64,000 nucleotides of DNA, from positions 122,604,183 through 122,668,182 of the forward strand of contig NC_089978.1 of assembly GCF_036417845.1 (NCBI RefSeq), read 5' to 3'. Position 1 is the stretch's first letter, and every line of letters begins with the position of its first letter. This DNA is from Apteryx mantelli (lineage: Eukaryota > Chordata > Aves > Apterygiformes > Apterygidae). Positions 12,861 to 26,014 of this stretch are shown in pieces. The position numbers and the translations under genes are program-made. Under the pieces are notes generated by a model. It worked only from the letters and a program-made list of their open reading frames with translations, did not search any database and was not told where the DNA came from.

Positions 12861-14959
12861 CTAATGACAAAAAAATTATTACAATATTACAGTATTACAA
12901 TAGAAAACAAATCTCTTTAGTCAAAGATAATACATAGTTAATATGGTACCTGCTTTGTCTCCCCTCCTTCTCCCTCGAAAATAGGGTTTGTACAGAGTTG
13001 CCAAAAAGCCCCATTCCACAAAAACAATCTTGACTAATTTCTTTTTCACCAAACCAAAAAAATACATAGGAAGAATTTCTTTATGTCCTACAGTATAAAA
13101 AAAATATATACACCAAAAAGGACCTTCAGCTGATTCTTTTCATAGGCTAAGGTCAGGAAATAGTTTCTTCTGGTATAGTATCACAGTAGTTATTACAATC
13201 TGGATTTAAACACAAGTTATTTTGTAACAGGATACAAATTAGAAAGTCTACAACGAAATGCAGACATTCCATTCTCAAACTTTCAAAGAGGAAAAGGACT
13301 AGCTTGTACTCTTCTCACCTTTGTATCAGCAAAGAAAGACACAAACATACAGTCACTGTTTGTTACCTGATCAAATAAGTAAGTTCTAAGGCTAATCACA
13401 TCCTGATTCACAGTTAAAAATGGTGATGCCATTCCATAAAGGAATACAAAGGTGAAATATATGTATTTGAACAGAGAAATCTATTAAATCCTTGCCTGGT
13501 CACCTAGTCAATCTTGTTCTCATTAATAATTGCATGAATACCTACATTTCTGGTACTGCCTAGGCCCACACTGGGAGATGTTCAAGGACCAGGCACTATC
13601 TGATATTCTTAAACAGGTGTTCCCATACTTAAGTCCTCTGAAAGGCCCCCTCCAGAGGGCTTCACATTAACACACACCCCCCCCCCAAACACACACAGCA
13701 CTGAGTTCAGGACGAAGCACAGCTGCCACAGCTATGAAACAGGTGTTGGTAGAGGCACCCACTAGTTCAGTAAGTCGTTATACTGCACTCCTCCAGCAAG
13801 GGGGAGGGAAGGGCTTTGGGTCCGCTCTCCCGTTTTAATCAACAGCTGAGATGTGACTCACAGGCAGCACTCTGAGCAGACACGGAAAAGCATGTTTCTT
13901 CCACTTTCCGGCACATACCTCATCTCACTGCACTGTAGTCAGGCTCCTTTTGCTCACTTACTGTTCTCGTATTTTTTCAACACAATGGCACAGCATCAAC
14001 AGAAGCAGAAGAGAGCAGCCTAGCTGTCCCCTAGTGCTTTGGGCACTCTTTCAGCAGACGAAACCTAACTAATCCTGAGAAAGTGAGAACCAGGCAGGCA
14101 GTGAAACATCATGCCATCAGCCATGTTTCAAAGAAAACACTGAAGCACTCCATAGCATACAGAAAGAACAGATAACTGATGCTAAGAAAGCTAAAAATTG
14201 CAAAACCTAGTTACACCTGGGCATCTATCTTGAGAACCAGGCTGACTAACAAAGCATAGATTAAACAAAAAAACACAAACAAACAAAAACCCCACAGCTA
14301 TATTCCTCTCCAGGATTTCTTTTCAACTTCTTTAAGTTCTGTGAATCCCTCTTAGATTTGTCTAATTCCCCATCAGCTAAATGCAGGATTTAAAACCCAG
14401 GTTAAGGGGCCTACACTGTTAGTTCCAAAGCTTGGTGCCCAGCTTTAAGGCTCATTGCAACATGCAATAACACAACACTGTCCCATTTCTAAAAGAGATT
14501 GGTAATAAGCTACTTCAAAGTAAAACAGTTATGGATAATGGGACCAGTAAGTTTTTCCTCCTTACTATCAACAGTTGAGACTGATTTATATTTGGAAATC
14601 ATATTTTGCCTTTTTACCAAATTTTCTTTAATAATTCCTGTTTGAAAATCTATTAGTTTTAATACAGCAAATACCTAATGCCACTGAGAACAGAATTAGA
14701 AGCCTTGTAGATAAACTCTCTTCCACTTACAGGGAAGAGGAAACACTGCCTCACACATCTACTGCAATTTCTCTACAATACTTTTAACAAAGTCCCTTTG
14801 GCAGGAAATCAAAAACACCTTAAGAGAAGCTAAGCAGACTGAGAGAAGGTCCTTTCTGGTTTTAGCCCCTAATAGGCTAAAAATGAAGGTAGCAACAAAC
14901 CATCAGTTCCCACCATGGCATTCTACAACACTTTGGGCCAAGAGTCACAGTATAGGTAT

Positions 14960-15690
14960 GTTTATAAATGAGAACAACGAGGTAACATTCTGTGGTGATA
15001 CTAATACTTTTCTTGGTAGCATAAAGCGCTAACTGTAAAGAACTGTAGAAAGGGTTTACAACAGTGAGCGATGAAGTTCACTGCAGATAAATGTACAGTG
15101 ATACTTGGAAAAAACAATCAAAACATATTTAATATGATGGCCTTCAAACTGGCAATTACCACCTAATAGCAAGACTGTGTGGTTATGGTAGATGTTTTCA
15201 TGAGTCAATCATGCGGTGCTTACCAGCAGTGGTCAAGTAAGCAAGTCAAATGTTAGGAGAGGTTAGCACACCCCTCTGTCTTTAAAACTGCATGCTGTTC
15301 TGTTGCCTACAGATTCCTGTATTAAAAGGGGATACAGAAAGACTGGAAAAGCTTTAAAGGCAGCAAATGCTAAGTAATGGAATAGACTTTGCATAAAGAT
15401 CAATGAAGCAAACAAGGTCACTTCAGCTTATAAAGTAGTGACAAGTTTGGGGGGCGGGGGCATCAAGGCATGTGGCAAGCAGGATCAAAACAAATTACAG
15501 GAGGTGGTTCTTCACACAATGCGAGATTAAGCTGTGGAGCTCCCTACTACAGGGAGTTTGCAGATGTTGAAAGTTTACATGAGTTGAAGGAGAGACTGTG
15601 TGAGTTTAAAAACACATCCATGGAAATTAACTACAATATATTAGCTGAACTGAAATTGCCCAGGGAGGAGAAAGTTACTGTATTTGCTCA
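14960..15690 (+). mobile_element. Ancient, heavily decayed CR1/L3-like LINE 3' fragment
   Basis: Translating the plus strand across several stops gives pieces that align by eye with the thumb and C-terminal part of a CR1-type reverse transcriptase. A piece reading SLQINVQ-YLEK sits near 15080. A stretch around 15505-15610 corresponds to the CR1 C-terminus, where the usual 'kLWNSLP...ADVESLHEFK' pattern is recognisable. The plus orientation is opposite to the younger CR1 at 9.6 kb. It is too decayed to classify to subfamily by eye. Confidence 0.55.
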
Positions 15691-17596
15691 CCTCATTCTT
15701 TTGTCGGCATTTATGACCTTTTGATAAGATTCTGATCCCAATGTCTGTGTATTGCTCCTGCAACTAATGAGTCCTTGAAAGCAATATAATGAAAGGAATA
15801 TTCATACTAAGGATCAAGTTAGACATAGTCTCTAAAGGGTGGAGGCCTACTGCTCATATCTTAGCAAAAGATGCACAGTCCTGCTGTTTGTTCTTGCTGC
15901 ACCAACAGCGCTCATCTGAACCCAAGGTAAGCTAATTCAGGAACTACCTGGCAGAGGACAGCCTCCTCTCCCAAAAATCTATCAGTCACTGTCTGCATTA
16001 GCTCCCTGAACTGGCCTCACCACCCTTTCAGAGAAGTACCAAAGGCAGCACATGAAGGAAGACATCACAACACCAGCACTCAGATAGTTTGCAACTCAAA
16101 TGTATCTGCTAACTGCCTAAGATTCATGGCAAACTCCTCCCACCCCTCACCCCACACACACATACTTGAAGCTAGTCAAGACGAATACCAGTGCCTTACT
16201 TCTAAGTTTCAATATCTGAAACCATACATTCATCAGGCTCCAAAATTTACCTGAAATGAGTCAATTCTCACCAGACTTAAAACAGTTGTCAATAAAACAC
16301 AGTGAAAAAGCTATGCTAAACTAAGTATGAGATAAATTCCAAACCACATGGCGCACACATTCTCTTTGGAAGGAAAAAAAAAAGTTTGTTTTACAATTAT
16401 ATGTATACTTCAATGTGTGCTTTTAAACACTCTCACTCAGTAGCTATTTCTATATTGCAAGCATCATTTTTTATTCAAAATACTCAATGTGCCATGCTTT
16501 GAATATTTATCAGCTGTCAAGGTAGTATGCAATATTACAAAACAGAGAATGGTAACTCAGTATAGAGTCAAGGTTTATAATAAAAAAGAAAAACAAAAAA
16601 GAGAAAAAAATCAAATTAATTTTTCTTAAGTATTTTTTAAAGGAAAATAAAGACGACTAAGGGGCATACATATGCTCACCTTCATGGGTAATGTTGCCCC
16701 ACCAGAGCATTCCAGAAAATCAAGTAGATTACTCCGAGTCCTAAATGCTTTTTTTTGTTGCTGTTAAGTGTAAAGCGTATGTGTATCAGCACATTTTTAA
16801 CAAGCACAATAACTTCAAAATGATGAAGTTAAACATACAACTGAAGAAGCACGAAACATTGTCAAAACAAAGCAGCATGCTTCTTGCCAGATATACAGTG
16901 CAGAAAGCCAGGGAACATTTCAGAACAGTGCAGAAAGGAGGGAAAATTTTCACAGATTTTCTTCTGCAACAACTCCCTTCAAGAATTCAGCTGGGCATGC
17001 AGTTTGTCATATTCTTATAAGCTCTTCACGCTTTGTTCCCCATTTCCACCATTTTTTCATTACCTAGTTTTTACCTTTTAAGTACCATCATTCATGCACA
17101 GACTGTGTCTTTTGTCATCTCTTTCTCATTCAGTGCAGATACAGATTACTGAAAGGGAGACTGAAGCATCTTTCTTTTTCCCTAAAACTATTTATTTCAA
17201 CTCCACCGTCTTCCTGTGTCACTACACTACTACGCCTTCTTTAATATGTTTGAATAACTCAGAGGAAAATGTATACATGATTCAAATACATCCCATTGAG
17301 GGCAAAATGTGACCAGCCTCCTATTAAAAAAAAAAAAAAAAAAAGTTTCCCAGAGTGTTTTTACAATGTTACATTAGAGCACACTCCTAAAGCAACTAAA
17401 CCCCAAAACAACAAGGAAGTAATTAAAGACCTAAATCAATGCAAAAAAATCATTTTCCCTGCCTCCCAGGTATACCAAACACTTAAAACAAATTATACTG
17501 TTGCAAATAACTGTAGACTATTCTCAAATATGTAGGACACAAGAAACAAAGTGTTATGCAATGTTAGGCCTGAGGTTGCTACAACTTTTTACAAAA

Positions 17597-17620
17597 CACA
17601 CACACACACACACACACACA
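17597..17620. repeat. (CA)n microsatellite
   Basis: A short uninterrupted CA dinucleotide run flanked by A-rich sequence, inside ZNF654 intron 1. Confidence 0.9.
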
Positions 17621-19185
17621 AAAAACCCAAACCCACACAACACCCAGTTTTAAAGTTTTGTCATGACTAGGACTTAAATGAAGCTGCTCCCATAACTTTT
17701 GTAAGATTTAGCTGTAAAGAAAGTCACCATACGATAAAAACCACAACCCTTCTGTGAATGCTGCTGCTTATATAGTTATCAAAAAAGCACACAGAGTAAA
17801 GAAGTATCATGGTAGGCAGAATAGAACCAATTGAAAATATGTTTTAAAATGTCAAGTAAAAAAAAGGGGGGGTGGGACCTAAAAAATGAGTTGCCTGAAA
17901 ATTAAAAATCATCATAATTAAAAGCAACACTTAACATGGTTGTCCGTCCAGCAGAAGTACCAAAGCAGCTTGGATATTCAGTTCTAGAACTTTAGTTCTA
18001 GAAGAGTACGAGTAGAGCATGAGAAATGTTAAATTCACTCTATCGGAAACTTCTGAAAAAATAATCAAACCTTTTTACTGTCTTTTTACCCTACTTTGCG
18101 TAGGAGCAGCACTTTGTTCTGTTTCCACGTACAATCAAGTTAATTGCTTCTTTATAAAAAAAAGATTTAATTATCCAAATAAAGGGCAGAAAAGATCCTA
18201 AGGCAACACAAATCACTATTTAATAGATACATCATCTAAAACCATTTTAAATTAATAACTAAAAAACAGTTGTAGGCAATAGCTTCCCTATTTTTACAGT
18301 TCACATGCAAATATTACATAAGGAGTAATCAAACATCATCACACTTCTGGCAAAAGAAAAAACATCACCCAGCAACAGTATGACACATCCTATAAGACAA
18401 GTTTCTGCCAAAGCTCTACCCTTAAAGCTAAATGCTTCCCCCCAGTCTGCAGTCACTGAAATCTGACTTATTTCCTCTGCTAACTTGAAGTATGAACAAT
18501 ACTTAAGATAGTGTTTGATATGTGTTCCATTTAGCTACCCAAAGAGCCCATTTCCATACATATTTACATTTTATGGATGAGACAGTTGACTGTCCTGTAA
18601 TTTGACACATGAATACACATGCCCAGATCACAAGTGATATCAGTAAAACAAAATTTGAGTTTCAAGTAAACAAACTATAAGTTATTTCCCTCACCTGAAT
18701 AACTGCTAATGAAAAGGTCTTTAATAATTTGATCTTTTGTTATCTAACAAGTATCTGTTCATCCTGAACTATACAGCTTACTTCAGCAAGTCTGCCTTTT
18801 CTAACTTGAAAGAGCCTGAGTAACAAGCAGCTCTTATATGCTGTCAAATATAGACAATGATACAGACGCATCATTCAACAGAGATCCCACTTTTTAGGTG
18901 CAAAAAACCTGTAACATTTAAAAGTTAGAGGAATCTTGGCACATTTTTTCCATGCAAAACTCAAAATGCTTCTTTTTATACAAAAGTTAAATGATAAGAA
19001 AGGGCACTAAAAACTGCTGAAGTAGCAATACAAACAAGAAGTTTGAGAGTGTACTCACAGAAAAGTTCCAAAGAAGTGGAAGAAAAATAACACTACAAAG
19101 ATCCTGAAAAGTATATAAATACAAAGTGGAAGACATCTTATAGCCTAGGAGGAAGGGAATATAGAATGAAGCTGGGTAACAAAAT

Positions 19186-19207
19186 AAATAAATAAATAAA
19201 TAAATAA
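19186..19207. repeat. (AAAT)n microsatellite
   Basis: About five tandem AAAT tetranucleotide units, followed by an A-rich run, inside ZNF654 intron 1. Confidence 0.85.
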
Positions 19208-22200
19208 TAAAAAAAAATCAGCCTAGAAGTATTCAGCTGTATTCCTTTGACTAACTACTTCAAGCTGAATAATCAGTATTAGCACATACAATATTTCTTA
19301 CCCCACGTAACAGGGCTAGCATAGAAGAGTAGACAAAACAAGCAAGGTGGCTACTCTGCAGTAACATCAATAAAGATGTGTGCGAATGGAGTAGTTTGCT
19401 GTATCTGAAGCTGAGCTACCATCTGAAAGACAGTAACTGTTCAGGTAATCTCTGTAACTTTCTGTATCAAATGCTACTAAGTAAATAGTACAATTGGAAC
19501 TCTCCTCCAAGCTTTGCAAATACACAGTAATGGCTTTGGTTGAAAGGCATGGCACACTAATCTCTTCAAAGAAACTTTTGCTACAAAAGGATTTCCTTTC
19601 TTAATGGAAAGAAACAAGCTCTGGGCATCATTCTCTTCTCTGCTACCACCATTATTCCCATCTCTGATTTGTGGAAGGCTAATCCATCTGCTGTACCAAC
19701 AGACAGAGCTCCTTCTTGCTCACTAGCACCAGCATTACTTTTCTGACCTGAAAAAGCATGCTTAACAGCATCCCACAAAACTTTATGGTGGAAAACAGCA
19801 AGTCCCCTAAGGGTATCTAAGAGAGTGAGAGGAAGAGGGAAGGGAGGGAGGAATGAAGAGGCATATGATTAAAATCCCCCAAATCTCTCTTTTTTCCAAA
19901 AGTGGAAGGAAGAAACTTAGTATTTACGGCAGGCAGATAATTTCTCTGAATAAAGCTAAAAGGACAACAGGCACAAAAGTTAAGGAGAACAGACATACAT
20001 GGATTGAGTACATGAATAAGAACACAGACTTTATAATGTTAATGGAAAAAACAGAGCACTGATTCCTTCAGTCTACTAGTCTGCAGATAAAGAGCTTGTT
20101 AATCAACTGCTACTATTGTGAATTCTCCCCAAAAAACAGACTGAAAATAGACAAGTATGCTACATACATATACCATAAGCTAGTTTTGCATTATAGTGGC
20201 TTAGAAAGTTTCCCATCAAGTGGGAAATGAAAGAGTTCCACCACCTAAGCCATTACACTGTTCTTTGCAGACATATAATCGTTAACAGAACTGAATGCAT
20301 AAATTTGGCACTAAGCTTAGGAGTAAACAAGATTTGGTGCCTACCACTAGTAATTCATAGGATCTTTTTCAAAATATGGTTCAGAAGCACTTTAATCTCA
20401 AGCAGCACAGTACTAAATCCAAGAGAAAGTGCCAGCTGACAGTAAATTGAATAAGCCCCTTTTCACCACCCAAGCAGAGAAAGACTCAGTAAATATGGAA
20501 CATAATGAAAGGTTTATTTTTAAATTTAATCTGCTTCAAAGAGTTATGGTTTTCCTTGATTCACAGGTAAATTTAGTTACTACATCTTGCGATTTGCCCT
20601 TTAAAAGCTTTCACATAACTAGCAACATTAGACATTTTCAAAAACATAACTAAAAATGTCTGTCATGTAGGACAAATTGTGATCTCAATGGTGCTCTCAA
20701 AATCTTAGCCATTAATAAAAATGTATAAAGTATATTTATTCAAGCAGTTACACAAACACCCTAGAGCATCACAAACCATTGCAAGAGAAAACAGTTGGTT
20801 CAAAATTACAATTTATACCTTCCAAGAGAGAAATAAGCTTCAGGGGAATCTAAGAGATCACATTCTACTACTGGTACTCATGTGAGCAAGATTTCTGCAG
20901 CTAAACTTCAAAAGGATGCATGGAGATCAAACACAGGTCTCACAACAGTGCAGTAGTAAAATACAAGTTTGGCATAACCTGAAGTTTTTTGTTTAAAAAA
21001 AAAATACAAGCAACTAAAGTAACTATGACTTGAAGAGCAGGGTGAGAATCAGAAGTAAGCATTTTCAAATTTAAGCACTTAAAGAGTGTGAAAAATTAAT
21101 CCCAAGATTAGAAGAATAAACATCCAAAGACGCACATTTTTCCAACTTTGTCCTTACAAACTGAGGCAGATACCTAAGCAGCTATAGACAGACAACAGTC
21201 AAGCCGTACATGTGGATGGCTTTTTGTTTACTCCAATAAATCCAGAAAACACCACTTTCTCTAATGGGTTACTAAATTTAAATTCTTAGCTTTATAAGCC
21301 CAAGATTCTTTAAGCAGTCACTCAAGATATCACAAATTAGTTTGAGCAAATACAAAGTCAGATTTCACAGAGAGATCATATTGGCAAGGCTGTAAACTGA
21401 TGCCACAGTAAGAGGAGATCAACTAGTGTTTAGCCCTCACAGTATTACTTTGCTACTTTAGATTGGAATCACCTTGTGTTTATTTCTGTCAGCACTGAAC
21501 AACATAAAAATAACATCTAGTACAGTTATGCAGCCATGTGGCCAACTACAGAAATGCTCAGTGTAACTCTGATGTAAAGCTTTATATGAATTAACATCTT
21601 CAAAGCACCTCTTAACCTAGTCAATATCAAGCCTTATGAAGAATGCAAAGACACTTATCTTTTTAGCCAGTTACTATGCATAAGATAACATTAAATGCTA
21701 TGAAAATATTACGAGTTTATGAGAAAAGATTCTGAAGAGAATACATCATTTTAAGCTGGTTGATAAAACTATACCCACTTCAAGTGCAGTGACTTAAGCT
21801 ATATCCATTTCCAGCTCACTGTTAAGGTTTGTCTTCAAATTAAATAACTTTGGAAGTTCTTTCTTCTAATTTTAAAAGCACTCCCTCCACCCTTTCAGTA
21901 AAAAGCAAACATCTACACTGCTTCCTCTGGCCTCCATCATTTGTCTTTCACTCACACAGAACCTCCCAAGGGCTGTGGCCATCAAGGCAGGGGAGGGGTC
22001 CCTGAAAACAAACCTGGTGAAAGATTTCAAATTCTGCATGGAACACAACAAGTTAGCTCTTGTGAAGCTTTCCCAAATGCATAGTGTCTGCTAGCTACTA
22101 CCTTTTAAATTTCTTTAAACCTACAAAACAGTCACAGACACATTCTTTTGCTTGCCAAAGCTGGGAACAGTTGACTTACTTTTCAAAGTATAAGTGGTTT

Positions 22201-25200
22201 CAATAAACATTTAACTCTACAAAAGGAAGGAATATCAAGTTGGAAATTCTAGAAAGCAACAGAAACGGCTGAAATGGTCACAATACCTTTTAAAAAAGTA
22301 ATACTGTACTGCCAGTTAATGAGAGGCATAGACCAGACACTTGTTTTCTCATTTTCCAATTGCCTCGCTTCAATCCCACCCAAAGAAATCTTGATTTTGT
22401 TCTCCCCATATTATCAATTTCAAGTAACAGTCTAACAGAATGTTTTGTTCCACTTTGCCTTGGAAGATTCAGGTTGTAATGACACTGTATGACCATGCAC
22501 ATCTACAAAATAAAAAGAGATCTCAGAAAACAGATACAGTTTTAGACACTCGACACCATGTTTTAATCTTGTATCACTAAATTTTGGTTACTCACATATT
22601 TAAGTTCAGCTGCAACACTGAAGGCCTCAGAATACTGAACCTGTCTGGTTACAGCTATGTTTTAACCTTTTAACGTATTTCAACAATGAAAGACATGTGC
22701 ACACCAATGCTTCTCAAGGGCTATGACAGTGTCTTAGCTTTTAAGATCAGTCAAGAGGTCTTAGCTTCTATCTACAGTAAATGGCTCTACAGGCTTTGCA
22801 CCTTGCTTCATTTTTGCTGCAGCTCTGAGAAATGTGGTTGTGCACACACTTCAGACAGTTGTGTAACTATAAGCAGTCTTAATACTTACTCTATTTAGCT
22901 GACATCAGGCTTCATCATTACCAATTAAAGGCAGATGCGTTAGAAGCTTGTTATTCTGAAAAACAGAAATGCTTCTTCCAGGTAGCTCAGCCTAATGGTA
23001 TGATCTCTAAGCAACTACCTCTACAACTGCTGTTCAACTTTTGACAAGGAAACAGAAACATGAAAAGCAAAACCAGGACAGTTAGAAGTGCCAAATAACC
23101 ATTAAGTCAAGCAAAATTGTTTTATCGGCATGGGGTGGAATGAGGTGGAGAGGCATAATCCGCACAACAGCCAAACACGACCTTCAGAAGATCTGGATAG
23201 AAAAGCACAAAACAAAGTGCTCTGGCAAAAACTAGAGCCAGAGTGAAAATTTCTACTGAAAACAAAAATGTATCTGAAAAACTCCAATCCTAATAAAGTG
23301 ATACAGTATTTAAAAGAGAAAATTTGTTTCTTAAGAAGCGTTAAGGAGGTGACCTGAATTTTGTGTGTAAATTTATCATGCTACCTAAAGAAGAAATACA
23401 GATATGTTTCATCACTTTTACTGAATAGGCTGAGGGCCTGTCAACCCTCAGTGAGTAAGGATACATACCCCAATACAATTACACCACTACAAACCTGAGG
23501 GCAGATGTTCTCATGTGGAACATGCACAACTTCATTTGGTGTCAAATTTTAAAAGGTCACACAGCTACTGGCCTTTTATACCAGTATACTACACTGGTTA
23601 AGGTTTTGTAGTTACATAGTTAAACCATTAGAAGAATCCATTATTAAAAAAAATATGCTTAAACAAAACATGGAAGACTATACTTTGAGTGAACACATGA
23701 CTTTGGAACTGCTACTCACCAGGCCATATTTACATCTAAAAAAAAATCCCTGGGGACAAAGCATTAATATATTAATTCGCTTTCATCAGGATAATTTAAA
23801 ACATGTATTGTTTAAAAGAGAAGAAACATATCTCCTTATATACTCAGAACATTAGCTGCCCATGTGGAGCATTCATAAACTAGAAGCAGAACAAAGTAGT
23901 GGAGAGGGCTTGGCAATCTTTCTTGACAAAAGAAACTGCAGGGGAAGCCAAGGTCAAATGATTTAGGTACTCTACCATTAATAGCTGTGATACAACTGTT
24001 TTACAGAAAAATTCCTTCTCTGGTCTTGTCATCTCTTATTCCACACCAATGCCTAGCTTTGTGTGGGAAGTGGGATCGGCATTAGTATATAAAGCTATCA
24101 CCCTGCCTGCGCTTCCTCGTTAAGGCAGTGAACTCAGTACACAGTAAGTGCAGCTAGCAAAATATAAAACTCTCACTCTTCACATAAGCAAGCATATCTT
24201 TCCAAACTGTGAACTTCATAAAGCACACTTATGATTTCTTGTGATTATAGTTTATTTTGTACTAGCAAACACACTGACTTTGCTTTTTATTGGCTTCACA
24301 GGTTTTTTTTTAATCTATGTGCTAAGATTTCTGCTTATACAAATTGTTAATAAAACACAGAAGCAGCAACAAAACCAAAAAGCAGGCAGTGGACTTACTG
24401 AGCAGTATGCTACCTGCAATGATTTTCACCACCTATTGCAGTAAATATTTCAAAAAGATGTTTCGCTGAATTTTAAAAATAGATGAAAATGAATGAATAT
24501 ACAAACACCTTTATTTAAATGGAAGAAAACTAGTGTAGTGGCTAACTAGGCAGTCACGAAGTTAACGAAAAAAAGGAACTCCATACAAAAACAGCAAATA
24601 ATACGGTTGATTTATACCTAGAATGACTAACGTTTAATCAACACCTGCCCGTGAAAGCGACTAGGAAAAGCAACCTGTTGTCGACCCTTAGTTTGGAGGG
24701 AGACTGTACGTGAAAAAGGTTACAAAGAGCACAAAAATTCGGGGCCCGCACGACGAGACGCTGCTTGTCCAAAACACCACCGTGGTCTCATTCAGTCACC
24801 GGCACGGGCACGACTTCCGCGGCCCTCCCCGCCGCCGCTGCCCGGCCCGGCCCGAGCGCAGTCACCCGGAATTGTTTTGCCCACAGCACCACGGCCGCCG
24901 AAGAGGCACGTGTCCCCGGCGCCGGGGCCGAGCGGCGGCAGCAAACCCCGCCGCGGCAGGACTCCCCCAGCCCCCACCCCGGGGCGCCCGCCCCGCCACT
25001 CCCCACCCCCCACCGGCGGGCGCCGTCCCCTCCCCCCGCCAAGCCTCCGCGCCAGCCCCAGCCCCAGCCCGGCTCCGCACCTCCCCGGCGCCGCGCCCGG
25101 CCCGCCCTGCCCCCTCCTCGGGGAGCTCACCGGCGGCGCCACGGAGGGGCGGGCGCTGCCCCCTCCCGCCCCCAGACCCGAGGGCGAGCCGCTGGCGCCG

Positions 25201-25312
25201 CTCCCTGCCCCGGCCCTAGCCCCCGGCCCGCCGGGAGCGGCCGACCCCAGCCCGCGGCGGGGGAGCGGCCCCGGCACCCAGTCCCCCCCACCCTCCCCCC
25301 GCCTCGGCGGAG

Positions 25313-25396
25313 CAACGGCCGCGGGGGGAGGGGGCGCCCCACCCCCGCCCGCCTCAACGGCCGCGGGGGGAGGGGCGAGGAGCGGCGCGGGGGGCG
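25313..25396. repeat. 42-bp tandem duplication, G-rich
   Basis: The 20-base motif CAACGGCCGCGGGGGGAGGG occurs at 25313 and again at 25355, so a 42-bp unit is duplicated inside the CpG island just after the ZNF654 exon 1 donor. The plus strand has several runs of G and could form G-quadruplexes. The second copy diverges after its first half. Confidence 0.7.
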
Positions 25397-25409
25397 GGGC
25401 GGCGCTCAC

Positions 25410-25541
25410 CTGGCAGAAGCGGCGGCAGTAATACTGGCTGCTGAGGAGAGCCGGGAGCCCGGCGGGGAGGCCCGGTGTCACGAGAGCCTCCAGCTCCTCG
25501 CTGAGCCGCTCCGACTCCTGATCGCTCTCGTCTTCCGCCAT
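25410..25541 (-). CDS. ZNF654: ZNF654 coding exon 1 (start codon)
   Basis: This 132-nt exon encodes the first 44 residues, beginning MAEDESDQESERLSEELEAL and ending with a YYCRRFCQ motif at the GTGAGC donor. ZNF654 is a nuclear C2H2 zinc-finger protein related to RLF and ZNF292. The four exons seen here (25541 down to 3073) encode about 165 residues of its N-terminal helical region. The ATG at 25541 is chosen because it has A at -3 and G at +4 and because the acidic MAEDESDQE start matches the mammalian protein as I recall it. The frame stays open upstream with another ATG at 25661, but that codon overlaps a CCAAT box and has a poor context. The acidic leader is followed by a short Pro/Gly/Leu stretch. 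Confidence 0.92.
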
Positions 25542-25659
25542 GCTGCTCCGGCCGCCCTGCGCGTACCGAGTGCCCCCCTTCCCCCGCCCCGACGTGCCGG
25601 AAGGCCCGCCCCCTTCCCCCCATGCCTCATGTCCGGCCCTGCCCTCCCGCCTCGCTCCC

Positions 25660-26014
25660 ATTGGGCCGGCCGCCGCGCCAATCAATGACCAACGAACAGA
25701 GAACCTACTAGCGACCTCTCACCCCGAACTCCTCCCTGCAACCCGGCCCCGCCGCAGCGCCCTTCCATTGGAGCAAAAGTCTCTTCATTACTTTGCCTCT
25801 CTCTCGCTATTGGCTGCTACCTCCGTCCGTCACACCGCCCTCCGCGGCTTCTTGCTACTACTGGCCAGGGCGCCCGTCCACTAGCCGCAACGTTGGCCTT
25901 CGCACACTCTGATTAGTCCGAGCACCTCTCCATCACGACGAGTATTCCCGCCCCCACTTATAACTGGGCGATAGAGCCGTCCGTCTTCGCGCGCACGCAC
26001 AGAGAGGAGCCAAT
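25660..26014. promoter_or_regulatory. Cluster of five CCAAT boxes (NF-Y type)
   Basis: CCAAT or its complement ATTGG occurs at 25660-25664 (ATTGG), 25678-25682 (CCAAT), 25767-25771 (ATTGG), 25809-25813 (ATTGG) and 26010-26014 (CCAAT). Both orientations are present within 355 bases between the two divergent genes. Such clusters bind NF-Y and are typical of bidirectional TATA-less promoters (family knowledge). Which sites are used cannot be told from the sequence. Confidence 0.75.

Larger units (their letters stand above)
12861..25409 (-). other. ZNF654: ZNF654 intron 1
   Basis: This 12.5 kb first intron runs from the GTGAGC donor in the CpG island to the exon 2 acceptor. It contains a decayed CR1-like fragment (14960-15690), a C-run at 13677-13686, a CA run at 17597-17620, a run of AAAT units near 19188-19207, and a pair of TTCTAGAA palindromes at 17982-18003. 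The rest is AT-rich DNA with only short, unsupported ORFs. Confidence 0.7.

Noticed and set aside
15470-15724. An 84-residue plus-strand ORF
   Set aside because: It matches the decayed C-terminus of a CR1-like reverse transcriptase.
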